NCBI RefSeq assembly: GCF_004362515.1
Contig: NZ_SNXU01000001.1
Location: 992,001 to 1,056,000 of the forward strand
DNA length: 64,000 nt
Reading direction: 5' to 3'
Source: Actinokineospora alba
GTDB taxonomy: Bacteria > Actinomycetota > Actinomycetes > Mycobacteriales > Pseudonocardiaceae
In this document: positions 32,239-40,857 of the stretch, one piece after another
Numbering within the stretch: position 1 is the first letter of the stretch
Layout of the letters: each line of letters begins with the position of its first letter
The notes under the pieces: generated by a model
What the model was told of the DNA's origin: nothing
What the model saw: the letters and a program-made list of their open reading frames with translations, nothing else
Databases searched by the model: none
Made by a program: the position numbers and the translations under genes

Positions 32239-32826
32239 ATGAACCACGGTCCGCCGCAGCAGCCAGGTCCACCCGGGTTCGGCCCGCCACCGGGCAACGG
32301 TCCTGGGTACGGCCCGCCACCGGTGAACGGTCCAGGATTCGGCCAACAGCCCGGTTATGGCCCACCCCAGGGCTACGGGCAGCAGCAGCCGTATCCGATG
32401 CGAGCGCCCCAGGACCCGGTGGCCGCGGCCCAGTCGACCGGGGTGTTCGCGATCGTCATGGCCGTCGTGGCGCTGCCGATGTCGATCCTCGGCCGAGCCG
32501 GTGTTCTGTTCATGATCGGCTACCTCATCTGCGCCGGACTGCTGATCGCGGGCGGTATCCAGCTGCGGCAACGCCGCGCGGCGGGCCGCGCCCTGGTCTT
32601 GAGCGGCGGGATCGGCCTGCTGGCGTTCCTGGGATTCCAGGTCGCCGTCCAACTTCCCCGCGCGTGGCGCAAAGGCTGGGACGACGCCTACTGGATCGCG
32701 ATCCCGATCACCGGACTCATCGGCGCGGTGGTGTTGCTGATCCTGGTGATGCGTCCCGTGGTGAGCGCGGCGCTGCTCGCACCCGCACCGCCGCCGCCGT
32801 TCCCGCCGCAGGGGTACGGGCGCTAG
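32239..32826 (+). CDS. Pro/Gly/Gln-rich membrane protein
   Basis: 195 residues. The N-terminal 55 residues are short repeats (GPPPGNGPGYGPPPVNGPGF, QPGYGPPQGYG), then three or four membrane helices (VFAIVMAVVALPMSIL, LFMIGYLICAGLLIAGG, IPITGLIGAVVLLILVM). TACGCT lies seven bases before the ATG, again a leaderless layout. Similar proteins often lie near T7SS or cell-wall genes; the function is unknown. Confidence 0.7.
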   Translation: MNHGPPQQPGPPGFGPPPGNGPGYGPPPVNGPGFGQQPGYGPPQGYGQQQPYPMRAPQDPVAAAQSTGVFAIVMAVVALPMSILGRAGVLFMIGYLICAGLLIAGGIQLRQRRAAGRALVLSGGIGLLAFLGFQVAVQLPRAWRKGWDDAYWIAIPITGLIGAVVLLILVMRPVVSAALLAPAPPPPFPPQGYGR

Positions 32827-32827
32827 G

Positions 32828-33169
32828 TCAGTTCTTGGTCATCCAGCTCACGGAGAACACCCCGGTGTCCGACGGGTCGACCGGTTCGGGCCGGGCAGGT
32901 TTGGGCGCAACGGCGCGAACCGGCTTCTCCTGGACGGGCGGCTTTCCCTTGCGGTCCCTGGGAACCGCCTTCTTCCGCTCCTGCGGTTTGACCTGTTCGG
33001 CCCGCTGCGCCTCTTCCTTCGCCGCGCGCTCGGCGACGTACTTCTCGTGCGCCGCAAGCTTTGCCTGATAGGCGGCGCGGGACGCGTCGAGGCGGTCGCC
33101 CAGGTCGGCGCGGATCTGCTGGAACGCCGCGCGAGCCGCGCGCACCGCCGGGTCGGTCTCGTCGATCAC
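32828..33169 (-). CDS. T7SS-cluster coiled-coil accessory protein
   Basis: 113 residues. The first 65 are a long Ala/Arg/Glu helix (VRAARAAFQQIRADLGDRLD, AAYQAKLAAHEKYVAERAAK), then a basic Pro/Lys-rich linker and a terminal FSVSWMTKN. GTG 33169 has GGAGG five bases upstream. It is the last gene of a six-gene minus-strand cluster and resembles the helical proteins at 35001 and 45433 in design. Confidence 0.6.
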   Translation of the reverse strand: MIDETDPAVRAARAAFQQIRADLGDRLDASRAAYQAKLAAHEKYVAERAAKEEAQRAEQVKPQERKKAVPRDRKGKPPVQEKPVRAVAPKPARPEPVDPSDTGVFSVSWMTKN

Positions 33170-33179
33170 GGTCGCCTCC

Positions 33180-34652
33180 CTACTTCTTGGCGCGTGCTGC
33201 CGGGTCTTCGCCGACGACGCCGTCGAAGCTCGCCATCGGGTCGCGGTCGTCGAACAGGGTGCCCGCCAACCGCCACTTGCTCGCCTTGCGCTCGGAGTCG
33301 CCGCCCTGGCCACCGCCGCCCGCACCACCCATACCGCCGCCCATCGGCGCACCACCGGCGGGCGGGGCCCCACCCGCCGCGGCTCCACCCGCGGGCGCGC
33401 CGCCGGAGCGAGACTTCTCGGCGTCATCGTCAGGAGCTTGCGCGCCCGCCGAAATCCCCTCAGCAGGCGGAGTCGCCGGGCCGGCAGCACCACCGCCACC
33501 ACCACCGCCGCCGCCCAGTGCCTCGGCGCCGCCGCCTCCACCACCAGAGCCCGCACCACCCGAGCCCGCACCACCCGAGCCCGCGCCACCAGCACCCGCG
33601 CTCCCGGTGCCCGGCTCGGCCGCGGGCCCGCCACCCTTGACCGCCTCAGGCGCGGGCTGCGCCGCAGGCTCGGGCTGCGTGCCCAGCACGTACTGCTTGC
33701 CATCCACATTCAGCGCGACCCGGCCGTCGGCATCAGGCTCGGTCACCCTGATCGCATGGCCCGCCTGGTGGATCGTCACACTCTCCCCAGTGGACCCGCT
33801 GGCCGTGCTTCCCAAGCCCGCGAACGGATCGGCGTCGACCGCCCGCGCCAAGTCCCCCAACGTCAACCAAGCCCGCGCGGTGGCTTCATGCACATCGCGG
33901 AGGTTGCGCCGAAACTTGCCGACGATGGCGTCGTAGCGGGCGCAGAAGTCGTCGAGGTAGTTGATGACCTCGTTGCTGGGCCACGCCTCACCGATCTGAC
34001 CAGGAGCGAGATTCAAGTCGCACACCCCCGGCGTCCGCAACGCGTCGACGGGAAACGTTCTGCCCCAAAGGGTTCCACTGTTCATCGCATCGTCGATACG
34101 CGCGATCTGCAGGGTGCGCTTGGCCGGGTCGTCGACCGTGATGTCCTTGGGCGAGACCGACTTCAGCTCATCGACCCAGGCCCGCAGCCCATCCGCGGCG
34201 ATACTGTGCGCACCGTCCAGCGCGGTGGCCAACTGCGTCAGGCCGTCCTGCCACGCGCGCACCGCCACGGTGAACCGGCCCAGCCGGTCCACGGCCACGC
34301 TCACGGCGGGACTGCGGCCGTCATCGCTCAGGGTCGCGTTGCCGAGCGCGGCCGCCGCACCCGCCAGCGCGGCGAGCCGGTGTCGGCACACGTCCAGTCT
34401 GCCGAACTCGCTGCCACGCAAGTCTTGCAGCGCCCGCTCATCGACCTGCGTGCCCCAGGCGCGCTCCTGCCATCCGCCGCGCGCGGCCGGATGCGTCCGC
34501 CAGCGCTCGAAGAGCGACCCACTGTTCTGAATGGACAGCTGTTCACACCATGGGGTCAGGGTGTCCGCGATCAGCGCGGTGGAGGTGTGGGCGGTGTCGA
34601 CCAGCTCAGGCGGGGTCAGTGCGGCCACGACGGCATCCGAGGTCGCACTCAC
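33180..34652 (-). CDS. T7SS-associated protein with Gly-rich tail
   Basis: 490 residues. The first 290 are helical (PWCEQLSIQNSGSLFERW, YLDDFCARYDAIVGKFRRNL). A short beta segment (ESVTIHQAGHAIRVTEPDAD) resembles two repeats in the 35552-37804 protein. A Gly/Ala/Pro low-complexity region then leads to GGGGQGGDSERKASKWRLAG and LFDD near the C-terminus. That tail is shared with two other proteins here. It overlaps the small helical protein upstream. Probably a T7SS substrate or surface component; not recognised further. Confidence 0.7.
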   Translation of the reverse strand: MSATSDAVVAALTPPELVDTAHTSTALIADTLTPWCEQLSIQNSGSLFERWRTHPAARGGWQERAWGTQVDERALQDLRGSEFGRLDVCRHRLAALAGAAAALGNATLSDDGRSPAVSVAVDRLGRFTVAVRAWQDGLTQLATALDGAHSIAADGLRAWVDELKSVSPKDITVDDPAKRTLQIARIDDAMNSGTLWGRTFPVDALRTPGVCDLNLAPGQIGEAWPSNEVINYLDDFCARYDAIVGKFRRNLRDVHEATARAWLTLGDLARAVDADPFAGLGSTASGSTGESVTIHQAGHAIRVTEPDADGRVALNVDGKQYVLGTQPEPAAQPAPEAVKGGGPAAEPGTGSAGAGGAGSGGAGSGGAGSGGGGGGAEALGGGGGGGGGAAGPATPPAEGISAGAQAPDDDAEKSRSGGAPAGGAAAGGAPPAGGAPMGGGMGGAGGGGQGGDSERKASKWRLAGTLFDDRDPMASFDGVVGEDPAARAKK

Positions 34653-34975
34653 GTCAGCTCACCACCCGCCCTGCTGATCAGCGCGGCGGCTTCCTCGTCG
34701 ACCGCCGTCGCTGTCTTCACCGACTCCTCCACCGCGCGGGCGAGTTCGTCGATCATCGGAACCGCCCGCTCGAACGACGCCCGCAACCCATCGCGCGCCT
34801 GCGCGAACGCCGTGGCCGCACCCAGCTGTTCACCGAGCACACCGAACATGGCGGGCACGACATCGTCCTCGCGCGCGTATCGCGTCACGGCGTCGAGCGC
34901 GGACCGGATAGCGGTCAGTTCCCTGACCACCACCGCCACCGCTTCATGATCGACCCGGAGTTCACCGGACGTCAT
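34649..34975 (-). CDS. ESX secretion-associated small helical protein (EspC/WXG-like)
   Basis: 108 residues, almost entirely helical: LRVDHEAVAVVVRELTAIRS and SFERAVPMIDELARAVEESV, the hairpin size of WXG100/EspC (DUF2580) proteins, but without a clear WxG. It overlaps the downstream 490-residue protein, so the two are coupled and may be co-secreted partners. Confidence 0.65.
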   Translation of the reverse strand: MTSGELRVDHEAVAVVVRELTAIRSALDAVTRYAREDDVVPAMFGVLGEQLGAATAFAQARDGLRASFERAVPMIDELARAVEESVKTATAVDEEAAALISRAGGELT

Positions 34976-35000
34976 GGCTCCCCCTGGTCATCTGTGCGGG

Positions 35001-35537
35001 TCAGCGCACCCAGCTGTGCCCGGAAAAGTCGTCATCGTCTTCCGGCGGCGGCGCCGCACGACGCGGCGCGGGCCTCGGAGCGCGAGGTGGTGCCGACTGC
35101 GCAGGCGCCTCATCGTCGTCAGCCACATCGAACGACAGGAACCGCTCACTGGCCCGCACCGGAGGCTCCGGCGCCGCGGGTGCCGGAGGCGGAGGCAGCG
35201 GCGGTGAGAAACCGCCGCCTGCCGGGGCCGGAGGCGGCGGTGGCGCCTCGTCCTCGTCGTCGTTCACGAAACTCAACGTCGTGTTCTTGGCACGCACCGG
35301 CCAGTCCGGCTGCGCCTCAGGCTTCGGCTCCGGCTCGCGCAAAGCGGCCAACTGCCGGTTGCCTTCCTCGATCGTCGACGCGAACTTCGCCTCGTTCTCG
35401 GCGCTGCTCTTCGCGAACGCCTTGTCCATCTCGGCAGCCTCATCGGCGAGGTCTTCGAGCTTCTGCTGGCTCGCCGCCGCCGCTTCGTCGATCTTGCGCT
35501 GCGTCGCGCCCTCGTCGATCTCGTCCATCAAGTACAC
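35001..35537 (-). CDS. Helical T7SS-cluster protein with acidic FSGHS tail
   Basis: 178 residues: an N-terminal coiled coil (QRKIDEAAAASQQKLEDLAD, EMDKAFAKSSAENEAKF), a Pro-rich linker with two SFxxxDDEA motifs (LSFVNDDEDEAP, LSFDVADDDEAP) and the C-terminus EDDDDFSGHSWVR. The tail recurs in the protein at 45433. The start is GTG 35537 or ATG 35528. Function unknown. Confidence 0.65.
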   Translation of the reverse strand: MYLMDEIDEGATQRKIDEAAAASQQKLEDLADEAAEMDKAFAKSSAENEAKFASTIEEGNRQLAALREPEPKPEAQPDWPVRAKNTTLSFVNDDEDEAPPPPPAPAGGGFSPPLPPPPAPAAPEPPVRASERFLSFDVADDDEAPAQSAPPRAPRPAPRRAAPPPEDDDDFSGHSWVR

Positions 35538-35551
35538 AGAGACGCCCCCGC

Positions 35552-37804
35552 TCAGCTTCCGTCGCCCAAGAGACTGGCGCCTGCCCTGGTGTCAGTCGCC
35601 GCGAAGTCGTCGTCGAACAGGTTGCCGGTGGTGCGCCACTGGCTGCCCGCGCGCTCGGAGTCGCCGCCCTGGCCGCCTCCACCGCCCCCGCCGCCCATCA
35701 TGCCGCCACCCATGCCCGATCCCATCGCGCCACCGGACTGCCCGTCCGCCTTGCCATGGGATTCCCCAGACGCGCTCGACAGGCCCGCTTCGCCCGCGCC
35801 CGCGGCCTGCACATCGGCAGGCCCGAACTCCGAAGACGGCTGCGCATCCAGGAAGTTTCCGGCCGATCCCAGCGACCCCGATCCCACGCCGCCGTCGACC
35901 GACTGCGCTGTGGTCATCTGGGTCTCGACGACCGGCGCGGCCGCACTCGTGTCCGTCGCGAACGCCTCGGACGCGGGCTGGCTGTGCCGCCCGTACTCGG
36001 CCGAGCCCGACGAGGCCCCAGCCGTCTCCCCGCTCGTCCCGGACCCACCGCCCTGAGCGCCACCGCTCTGGGCGCCACCCGCCATCGCGTCGGCACCACC
36101 CGTCGCGCCACCGGCAACGCCGACACCGCCGTCGGGCTGACCGCCGACTCCGGGCTGGCCGCCCACACCCGGCTGGCCGCCCGCTCCGGGCTGACCGGTG
36201 ACACCGGAAGCCGGCGTCTCACCGGACGCGTTCGCCTCGGAGTAGTCCAGCGTGTAAGAGGTCGGGTTGCCGGACCCGTCATCGACCGTCACGAGCACGA
36301 TGTCACCGTCGCCGGGACGTTCGGCCGTGATGGTCATCGGCGGATCGGAGATCACGCACTTGCCGTCCGGACCCGGTTCGACCAGTTCGCCACCGCCCTC
36401 GCCGCCCGGCACGGGCTGACCATCAGGGCCGAATGCCTGCTGTCCACCCGGAATCGGCTGACCGTCGGGGCCGACCGCGGCGGGCCCACCAGGCTGCGGC
36501 GATCCCGGCCCGCCGGGCAGTCCGCTCGGACCGGCCTCGCCGAAGTCCATCGTGTAGGTCTTGGGCTTGCCGGTGCCGTCGTCGACGGTGACCTTGACCT
36601 GGCCCTCACTGTCGGGGCTGGTGACCGAGATCTTGCGGTCGCCTTCCTCGATGGTGACAGTCTCGCCGGGCTTGCCGTTCGGGCCGAGCGGGTTGTTCGG
36701 GTCGTTAGGGTCAGCCGCGCCAGGGAGGGTGGTCGCGTCCTCGGGCTTCGGCAGCTCCGGCTCGGGCATCTTGGGCAGCTCCGGGGGCGTGTACCCGGCC
36801 GGGGGGCCGCCGCTACCGCCCGGAGTCCCGCCGCCACCGCCGCCGGTTCCGCTGCCGCCGCCCTGGTTTCCGTTGCCCTGATTGCCATTGCCGTTGTTGC
36901 CGTTGCCGCCCTTGTCGCCGGGCTTCGGCGCACCGGGCACCTGCATGCGGCCGAAGACGGCCATCTCGGCCATGATCCGCAGGTTTTCCAGGCTGGCCGA
37001 GTAAAGGCCGTCGACTCCATGACGCAACGAGTCGGTACCGCGGTACCACTCATTGATCTTGGCCTCGATGTTTTGCTTTACTTCCTTCGAAATGCGCACG
37101 GCGAGATTCGCATGGTTGATGCAGTCATTGCCACCGAACCCGCAGTAGACGTTCTCGTAGAATTTGTACGCGCCAGGACTCAAGACCTTGTCGCGGACGA
37201 TCCGGGCTTCTTCGTCTTCGTCCTTGTTGCACCCCATGTCACAGGGGCACACGTCGACCAGGTGGCCGTCGATGTCGCCCTGGGTGACCTTGTGCCAGTC
37301 CTCGGGCTTGCCATATTCGGGGCCGAAGGTGAGCTGTTTCTGGCTTGTCGTCTCGTACTGCTTGTAGAGCGACTCGATCCGGGTCATCGCCGTCGTGAGG
37401 CCACTCGCCGTGGTCTTGGCGGCGGTCGCGTAGTCGTTGAGGGTCTTCTCGACCCGCTCGACCGCGACCTTGAACGCCTCGAACGACTCGCCCTTCCAGT
37501 CGTGCGCGAGCTGGTCCTTGCCCTGCTTGATAGTTGTGGAGATGTTCTCCATGGCCGCGCCGAGGGCGTCGATCTTGGCCGCGTCTTTCTTGATCTTGCC
37601 CCAGCGGACTTCGTTGATCTCGGTGCGCTTCTCGCCGGGCTTCGGCCGCAGGTTCAGTTCGAGTTTGGCGTCATAGGCAGGCAGTGTCTGCTCGACGCCG
37701 TGGTTCAGCGGCTCACCGATGACATCCCAGGCTTCGCCGTCGGTTCCGACCCCCACATGCTTGCTGACAAACACGTCGTGCGCGGTCGAATTCGCGAATT
37801 TCAT
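35552..37804 (-). CDS. Large WXG-domain T7SS-associated protein
   Basis: 750 residues. A helical N-terminal domain has a WxG turn (HDWKGESFEAFKVAVERV). Residues about 175-230 form a Cys cluster (CPCDMGC ... CGFGGNDC). Then come low-complexity Gly/Asn/Pro stretches and two copies of a beta segment ending VTVDDGTGKPKTYTMDFGEA and VTVDDGSGNPTSYTLDYSEA, and a C-terminal GGGGQGGDSERAGSQWRTTG with LFDDD. It is the central gene of the cluster, likely a secreted or surface T7SS protein. No toxin domain was found. Confidence 0.75.
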   Translation of the reverse strand: MKFANSTAHDVFVSKHVGVGTDGEAWDVIGEPLNHGVEQTLPAYDAKLELNLRPKPGEKRTEINEVRWGKIKKDAAKIDALGAAMENISTTIKQGKDQLAHDWKGESFEAFKVAVERVEKTLNDYATAAKTTASGLTTAMTRIESLYKQYETTSQKQLTFGPEYGKPEDWHKVTQGDIDGHLVDVCPCDMGCNKDEDEEARIVRDKVLSPGAYKFYENVYCGFGGNDCINHANLAVRISKEVKQNIEAKINEWYRGTDSLRHGVDGLYSASLENLRIMAEMAVFGRMQVPGAPKPGDKGGNGNNGNGNQGNGNQGGGSGTGGGGGGTPGGSGGPPAGYTPPELPKMPEPELPKPEDATTLPGAADPNDPNNPLGPNGKPGETVTIEEGDRKISVTSPDSEGQVKVTVDDGTGKPKTYTMDFGEAGPSGLPGGPGSPQPGGPAAVGPDGQPIPGGQQAFGPDGQPVPGGEGGGELVEPGPDGKCVISDPPMTITAERPGDGDIVLVTVDDGSGNPTSYTLDYSEANASGETPASGVTGQPGAGGQPGVGGQPGVGGQPDGGVGVAGGATGGADAMAGGAQSGGAQGGGSGTSGETAGASSGSAEYGRHSQPASEAFATDTSAAAPVVETQMTTAQSVDGGVGSGSLGSAGNFLDAQPSSEFGPADVQAAGAGEAGLSSASGESHGKADGQSGGAMGSGMGGGMMGGGGGGGGQGGDSERAGSQWRTTGNLFDDDFAATDTRAGASLLGDGS

Positions 37805-37832
37805 GTCCTACCCCCTGTAGCCTCTCGCGCGC

Positions 37833-38207
37833 CTAAACGGCTTGCGTCCTCGAGCTCGATCCGGTGGACGGCTTGCTGCCCTGCAGGCGCTCATCGAGAG
37901 TCTTCATGCTCGTGTAGCCGCTGGAGTCCGAGGTGACCACAAGTTCCGTGCCCTCGTTCAGCTTCGCGTGGACCTCGCCGAGGTGGGTGGCCAGGTGAGC
38001 CAGATCAGCGGCCAGAGCGGCCATGTACTGCTCGAATTTGGCGCCGTGCTCGACGAACGATTTGCCGAAGTCGGCCGACTTCGCCTCGGTCTGGCCGATC
38101 TTCGCCTGAATCTGGGTGACCTGCGCCTGCGCGTCCGCGAATACGGCGGCGAACCCCCGGACGGCTTCGGGATCGAAGTCGAACCCGCCGCCTTTGCCCT
38201 TCCCCAC
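37833..38207 (-). CDS. EspC-like T7SS-associated protein
   Basis: 124 residues: FDFDPEAVRGFAAVFADAQA and HGAKFEQYMAALAADLAHLA are long helices typical of the DUF2580/EspC group. The GTG at 38207 has GGGGAG five bases upstream and is preferred over ATG 38222. First gene of the minus-strand cluster leading into the 750-residue protein. Confidence 0.65.
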   Translation of the reverse strand: MGKGKGGGFDFDPEAVRGFAAVFADAQAQVTQIQAKIGQTEAKSADFGKSFVEHGAKFEQYMAALAADLAHLATHLGEVHAKLNEGTELVVTSDSSGYTSMKTLDERLQGSKPSTGSSSRTQAV

Positions 38208-38380
38208 AGGAACTCCCCTCATAGTCACCCGACGAGAACGCAGAGTACTCCGTGACCGACCACCGTGACTGGCGGTTCACCTAGTCCGGAATGGCACGAT
38301 TCCCGTCGCTCAAGACATCCGACTGCCCGTCACCTGCGGCGGTTCCCGGCACGTTGCAACTGTGAACTACTCGATCGGGT

Positions 38381-38683
38381 CTAGTGCCCGGACGGCGGGA
38401 TCGGCGGCTGACCCGGGTACTGCTGCTGCGGGTACCCCGGGGGCGGTTGCTGCGGGTATCCGGGCTGGGGATACGGCTGCTGGGGATAACCAGCCTGGGG
38501 GTATGGCTGCTGCTGCGGGTATCCCGGCGGCGGGTACAGCTGCTGCTGGGGGTAGCCCGTGGGCGGGTACGGCGGCGGGTAGCCGGGCGGCTGCCTGGTC
38601 TTGGACTTGTTGTTCGACGTGATCACGATCGGCACCACGATCGCCGTGACGACCAGGATGATGAGCAGGGTGAGCGGCGTCAT
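38381..38683 (-). CDS. Small membrane protein with YPQQ repeats
   Basis: 100 residues: one N-terminal membrane helix (LTLLIILVVTAIVVPIVIT), a basic stop (NNKSKTR) and a 70-residue tail of repeats of the type PGYPQQQPYP. The repeats are visible in the DNA as near-identical units between 38430 and 38590. The tail probably lies in the cytoplasm or wall; function unknown. Confidence 0.65.
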   Translation of the reverse strand: MTPLTLLIILVVTAIVVPIVITSNNKSKTRQPPGYPPPYPPTGYPQQQLYPPPGYPQQQPYPQAGYPQQPYPQPGYPQQPPPGYPQQQYPGQPPIPPSGH

Positions 38684-38703
38684 GGGCCCAGTGTCGCAGT
38701 GGG

Positions 38704-38799
38704 TCAGCGGCGGGAGGCTCGACGGGCGGCGATTATCCCGCCCACGATGAAGATCCCGAGCACGATCAGGATCAGCGCTTCACTCAGGCCCAGGCTCAT
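38704..38799 (-). CDS. 31-residue single-helix membrane protein behind glmM
   Basis: ATG 38799 lies four bases after the glmM stop, with GGGTGAG upstream. The product MSLGLSEALILIVLGIFIVG then GIIAARRASRR is one membrane helix with a basic tail. The tight spacing indicates co-expression with glmM. Too short for most gene finders; function unknown. Confidence 0.6.
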   Translation of the reverse strand: MSLGLSEALILIVLGIFIVGGIIAARRASRR

Positions 38800-38803
38800 G
38801 GAC

Positions 38804-40138
38804 TCACCCTACGTCGGCGACGACCTTGGACAGGCGCTCGGCCGCGGACTGGGCGGCCTCGTGGGTGGGGGCTTCGACCATCACCCGAACGAGTTGCTCG
38901 GTGCCCGACGGGCGCAGGAGGACTCGGCCGGTGTCGCCGAGTTCGGCTTCCACCGCGGCCACGGCCGCACTGACCTGCGAAGACGCGGCGACCGTTGCCT
39001 TGTCGGCGACCTTGACGTTGATCAGGACCTGGGGCAGCTGGGTCATCACGCCCGCCAGGTCGGCCAAAGACTTTCCAGTGGCGGTGACCCTGGCCATGAG
39101 GCGCATGGCGGTCAGGAGGCCGTCGCCGGTGGTGGCGTAGCCGGGGAGCAGGACGTGGCCGGACTGCTCGCCGCCGAGGGAGTAGCCGCCGTTGCGGAGT
39201 TCCTCCAGGACGTAGCGGTCGCCGACGGCCGTGGTGCGCAGGGCGATGCCCGCGTCGCGCATCGCCAGGTGGAGGCCGAGGTTGCTCATGACCGTGACCA
39301 CGAGGGTGTCCTCGACCAGTTCGCCCGCGTCCTTCAAGGCCAGGGCGAGGACGGCCATGATGTGGTCGCCGTCGATGACGTTGCCCGCGCTGTCCACGGC
39401 GAGGCAGCGGTCGGCGTCGCCGTCGTGGGCGATGCCCAGGTCGGCGCCCTCGGCGAGAACGGCCTCGCGGAGCTGGTCGAGGTGGGTGGAGCCGCAGCCG
39501 TCGTTGATGTTCTCGCCGTCGGGCAGGGCGTGGATGGCGATGACCTCGGCACCCGCCTCGCGGTAGGCCTGCGGGGCCGCGGCCCAGGCCGCGCCGTTCG
39601 CGCAGTCGACGACCACGCGCAGGCCGTCGAGGCGGTTCGGGATGGACTTGAGCAGGTGGGCGACGTAGCGGTCGTGCGCGTCGGCGATGTCGTAGACGCG
39701 GCCGACGGCCGCGCCGGTCGGACGGGGAGCGGCGCTGTTGAGGCCCGCTTCGATCTCGTCCTCGATGGCGTCGGCGAGCTTGTGCCCGCCCGCGGTGAAG
39801 AACTTGATGCCGTTGTCCGGCATGGGGTTGTGCGAGGCGGAGATCATCACGCCCAGGTCGGCGCCCAGTTCGTTGACCAGGTACGCCACGCCGGGCGTGG
39901 GCAGCACGCCGACCTGCATGACGTCGACGCCCGCGGAGGCGAGGCCCGCGCACACGGCGGCCTGCAGCATCTCACCGCTGGCGCGCGGGTCGCGGCCGAC
40001 GACGGCCACCGGTCGGTGGGAGCCGTCGTGTCCCGCGAGGACCCGGGCGGCGGACGCGGCGATGGTGAGCGCCAGCTCCGGGGTCAGGTCGGAGTTCGCG
40101 AGTCCACGCACCCCATCGGTACCGAACAGCCGTGCCAT
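38804..40138 (-). CDS. glmM: Phosphoglucosamine mutase
   Basis: 444 residues: MARLFGTDGVRGLAN, phosphoserine loop MISASHNPMPDNGIK, metal loop DGDADRCLAVD and sugar loop GGEQSGHV. It converts GlcN-6-P from GlmS to GlcN-1-P for UDP-GlcNAc. A strong terminator separates it from rpsI upstream. Confidence 0.95.
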   Translation of the reverse strand: MARLFGTDGVRGLANSDLTPELALTIAASAARVLAGHDGSHRPVAVVGRDPRASGEMLQAAVCAGLASAGVDVMQVGVLPTPGVAYLVNELGADLGVMISASHNPMPDNGIKFFTAGGHKLADAIEDEIEAGLNSAAPRPTGAAVGRVYDIADAHDRYVAHLLKSIPNRLDGLRVVVDCANGAAWAAAPQAYREAGAEVIAIHALPDGENINDGCGSTHLDQLREAVLAEGADLGIAHDGDADRCLAVDSAGNVIDGDHIMAVLALALKDAGELVEDTLVVTVMSNLGLHLAMRDAGIALRTTAVGDRYVLEELRNGGYSLGGEQSGHVLLPGYATTGDGLLTAMRLMARVTATGKSLADLAGVMTQLPQVLINVKVADKATVAASSQVSAAVAAVEAELGDTGRVLLRPSGTEQLVRVMVEAPTHEAAQSAAERLSKVVADVG

Positions 40139-40188
40139 CGTCGGAAAACCTCCGCTGCGCTGGGGAGAGGAAGAGAGCGGTGAAAAGA

Positions 40189-40225
40189 CCGGCGGGAGCA
40201 GCATCGAACGTGCTGCTCCCGCCGG
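40189..40225. terminator. Terminator after rpsI
   Basis: A perfect 15-bp inverted repeat (40189-40203 and 40211-40225) lies 27 bases downstream of the rpsI stop on the minus strand and 51 bases before glmM. Confidence 0.8.
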
Positions 40226-40251
40226 GTCGTGCGTGTGGCTGACGCGCAGGG

Positions 40252-40857
40252 TCAGCGCTTGCTGTACTGAGGCGCCTTGCGGGCCTTCTTCAGACCGTAC
40301 TTCTTACGCTCCTTGGCCCGCGGGTCACGGGTCAGGAAGCCGGCCTTCTTCAGGGGCGGGCGGTCCTCGCTGTCCAGCTCGATCAGCGCGCGGGCGATCG
40401 CCAGGCGAAGCGCACCGGCCTGGCCGGTGATGCCGCCGCCGTGCAGGTTCGCGCGGATGTCGAAGGACTCGGGCTTCTCGACCAGCACCAGGGGCTCACG
40501 GATGAGCTGCTGGTGGACCTTGTTCGGGAAGTACTCCTCAAGGGACTTGCCGTTGAGGAGGAACTTGCCGGTGCCCGGGGTGAACCGGACGCGGACGATG
40601 GCCTGCTTGCGGCGGCCGACCGTCTGCGCGGTCTCCGAGGTCAGGTGCGGGATCGCCGGAGCGTCCGCGGCCTCTTCGGTGGCGTCTTCGGCGACAGGAG
40701 CCTCGTCCGCGACGGGGGCTTCCTCGTCAGCGGCGGGGGCGTCGGCCTCGACGGCCTCGGTCTCCGCTGCCTCGGTCTCGACGGCCGCGGGGGCTTCGTC
40801 GGTCTCGACGGCGGCGACGGCCTCGTCGGTCTCGGGGGTCACGGCGTCCTCACTCAC
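40252..40857 (-). CDS. rpsI: 30S ribosomal protein S9 with long acidic N-terminal extension
   Basis: 201 residues. The S9 core starts near residue 78 (QTVGRRKQAIVRVRFTPGTG) and ends with the canonical KKYGLKKARKAPQYSKR. It is preceded by about 75 residues of Ala/Glu/Asp/Val repeats (AVETDEAPAAVETEAAETEA). The GTG at 40857 overlaps the rplM stop as GTGA, which supports the extension being translated. Mycobacterial S9 also has an extension, but a shorter one. Confidence 0.94.
   Translation of the reverse strand: MSEDAVTPETDEAVAAVETDEAPAAVETEAAETEAVEADAPAADEEAPVADEAPVAEDATEEAADAPAIPHLTSETAQTVGRRKQAIVRVRFTPGTGKFLLNGKSLEEYFPNKVHQQLIREPLVLVEKPESFDIRANLHGGGITGQAGALRLAIARALIELDSEDRPPLKKAGFLTRDPRAKERKKYGLKKARKAPQYSKR

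Noticed and set aside
35552..37804. Polymorphic toxin domain at the end of the large WXG protein
   Set aside because: The C-terminal part is Gly/Ser/Ala low complexity and the GGDSE tail; no nuclease or deaminase motif and no neighbouring immunity gene.
34550..37936. 1128-codon + strand frame opposite the T7SS cluster
   Set aside because: Antisense to the WXG-domain genes, which have good starts, coupling and recognisable motifs.
38430..38600. CRISPR-like short repeats
   Set aside because: The near-identical units are codon repeats for YPQQ-type residues inside a coding frame, with no spacers.
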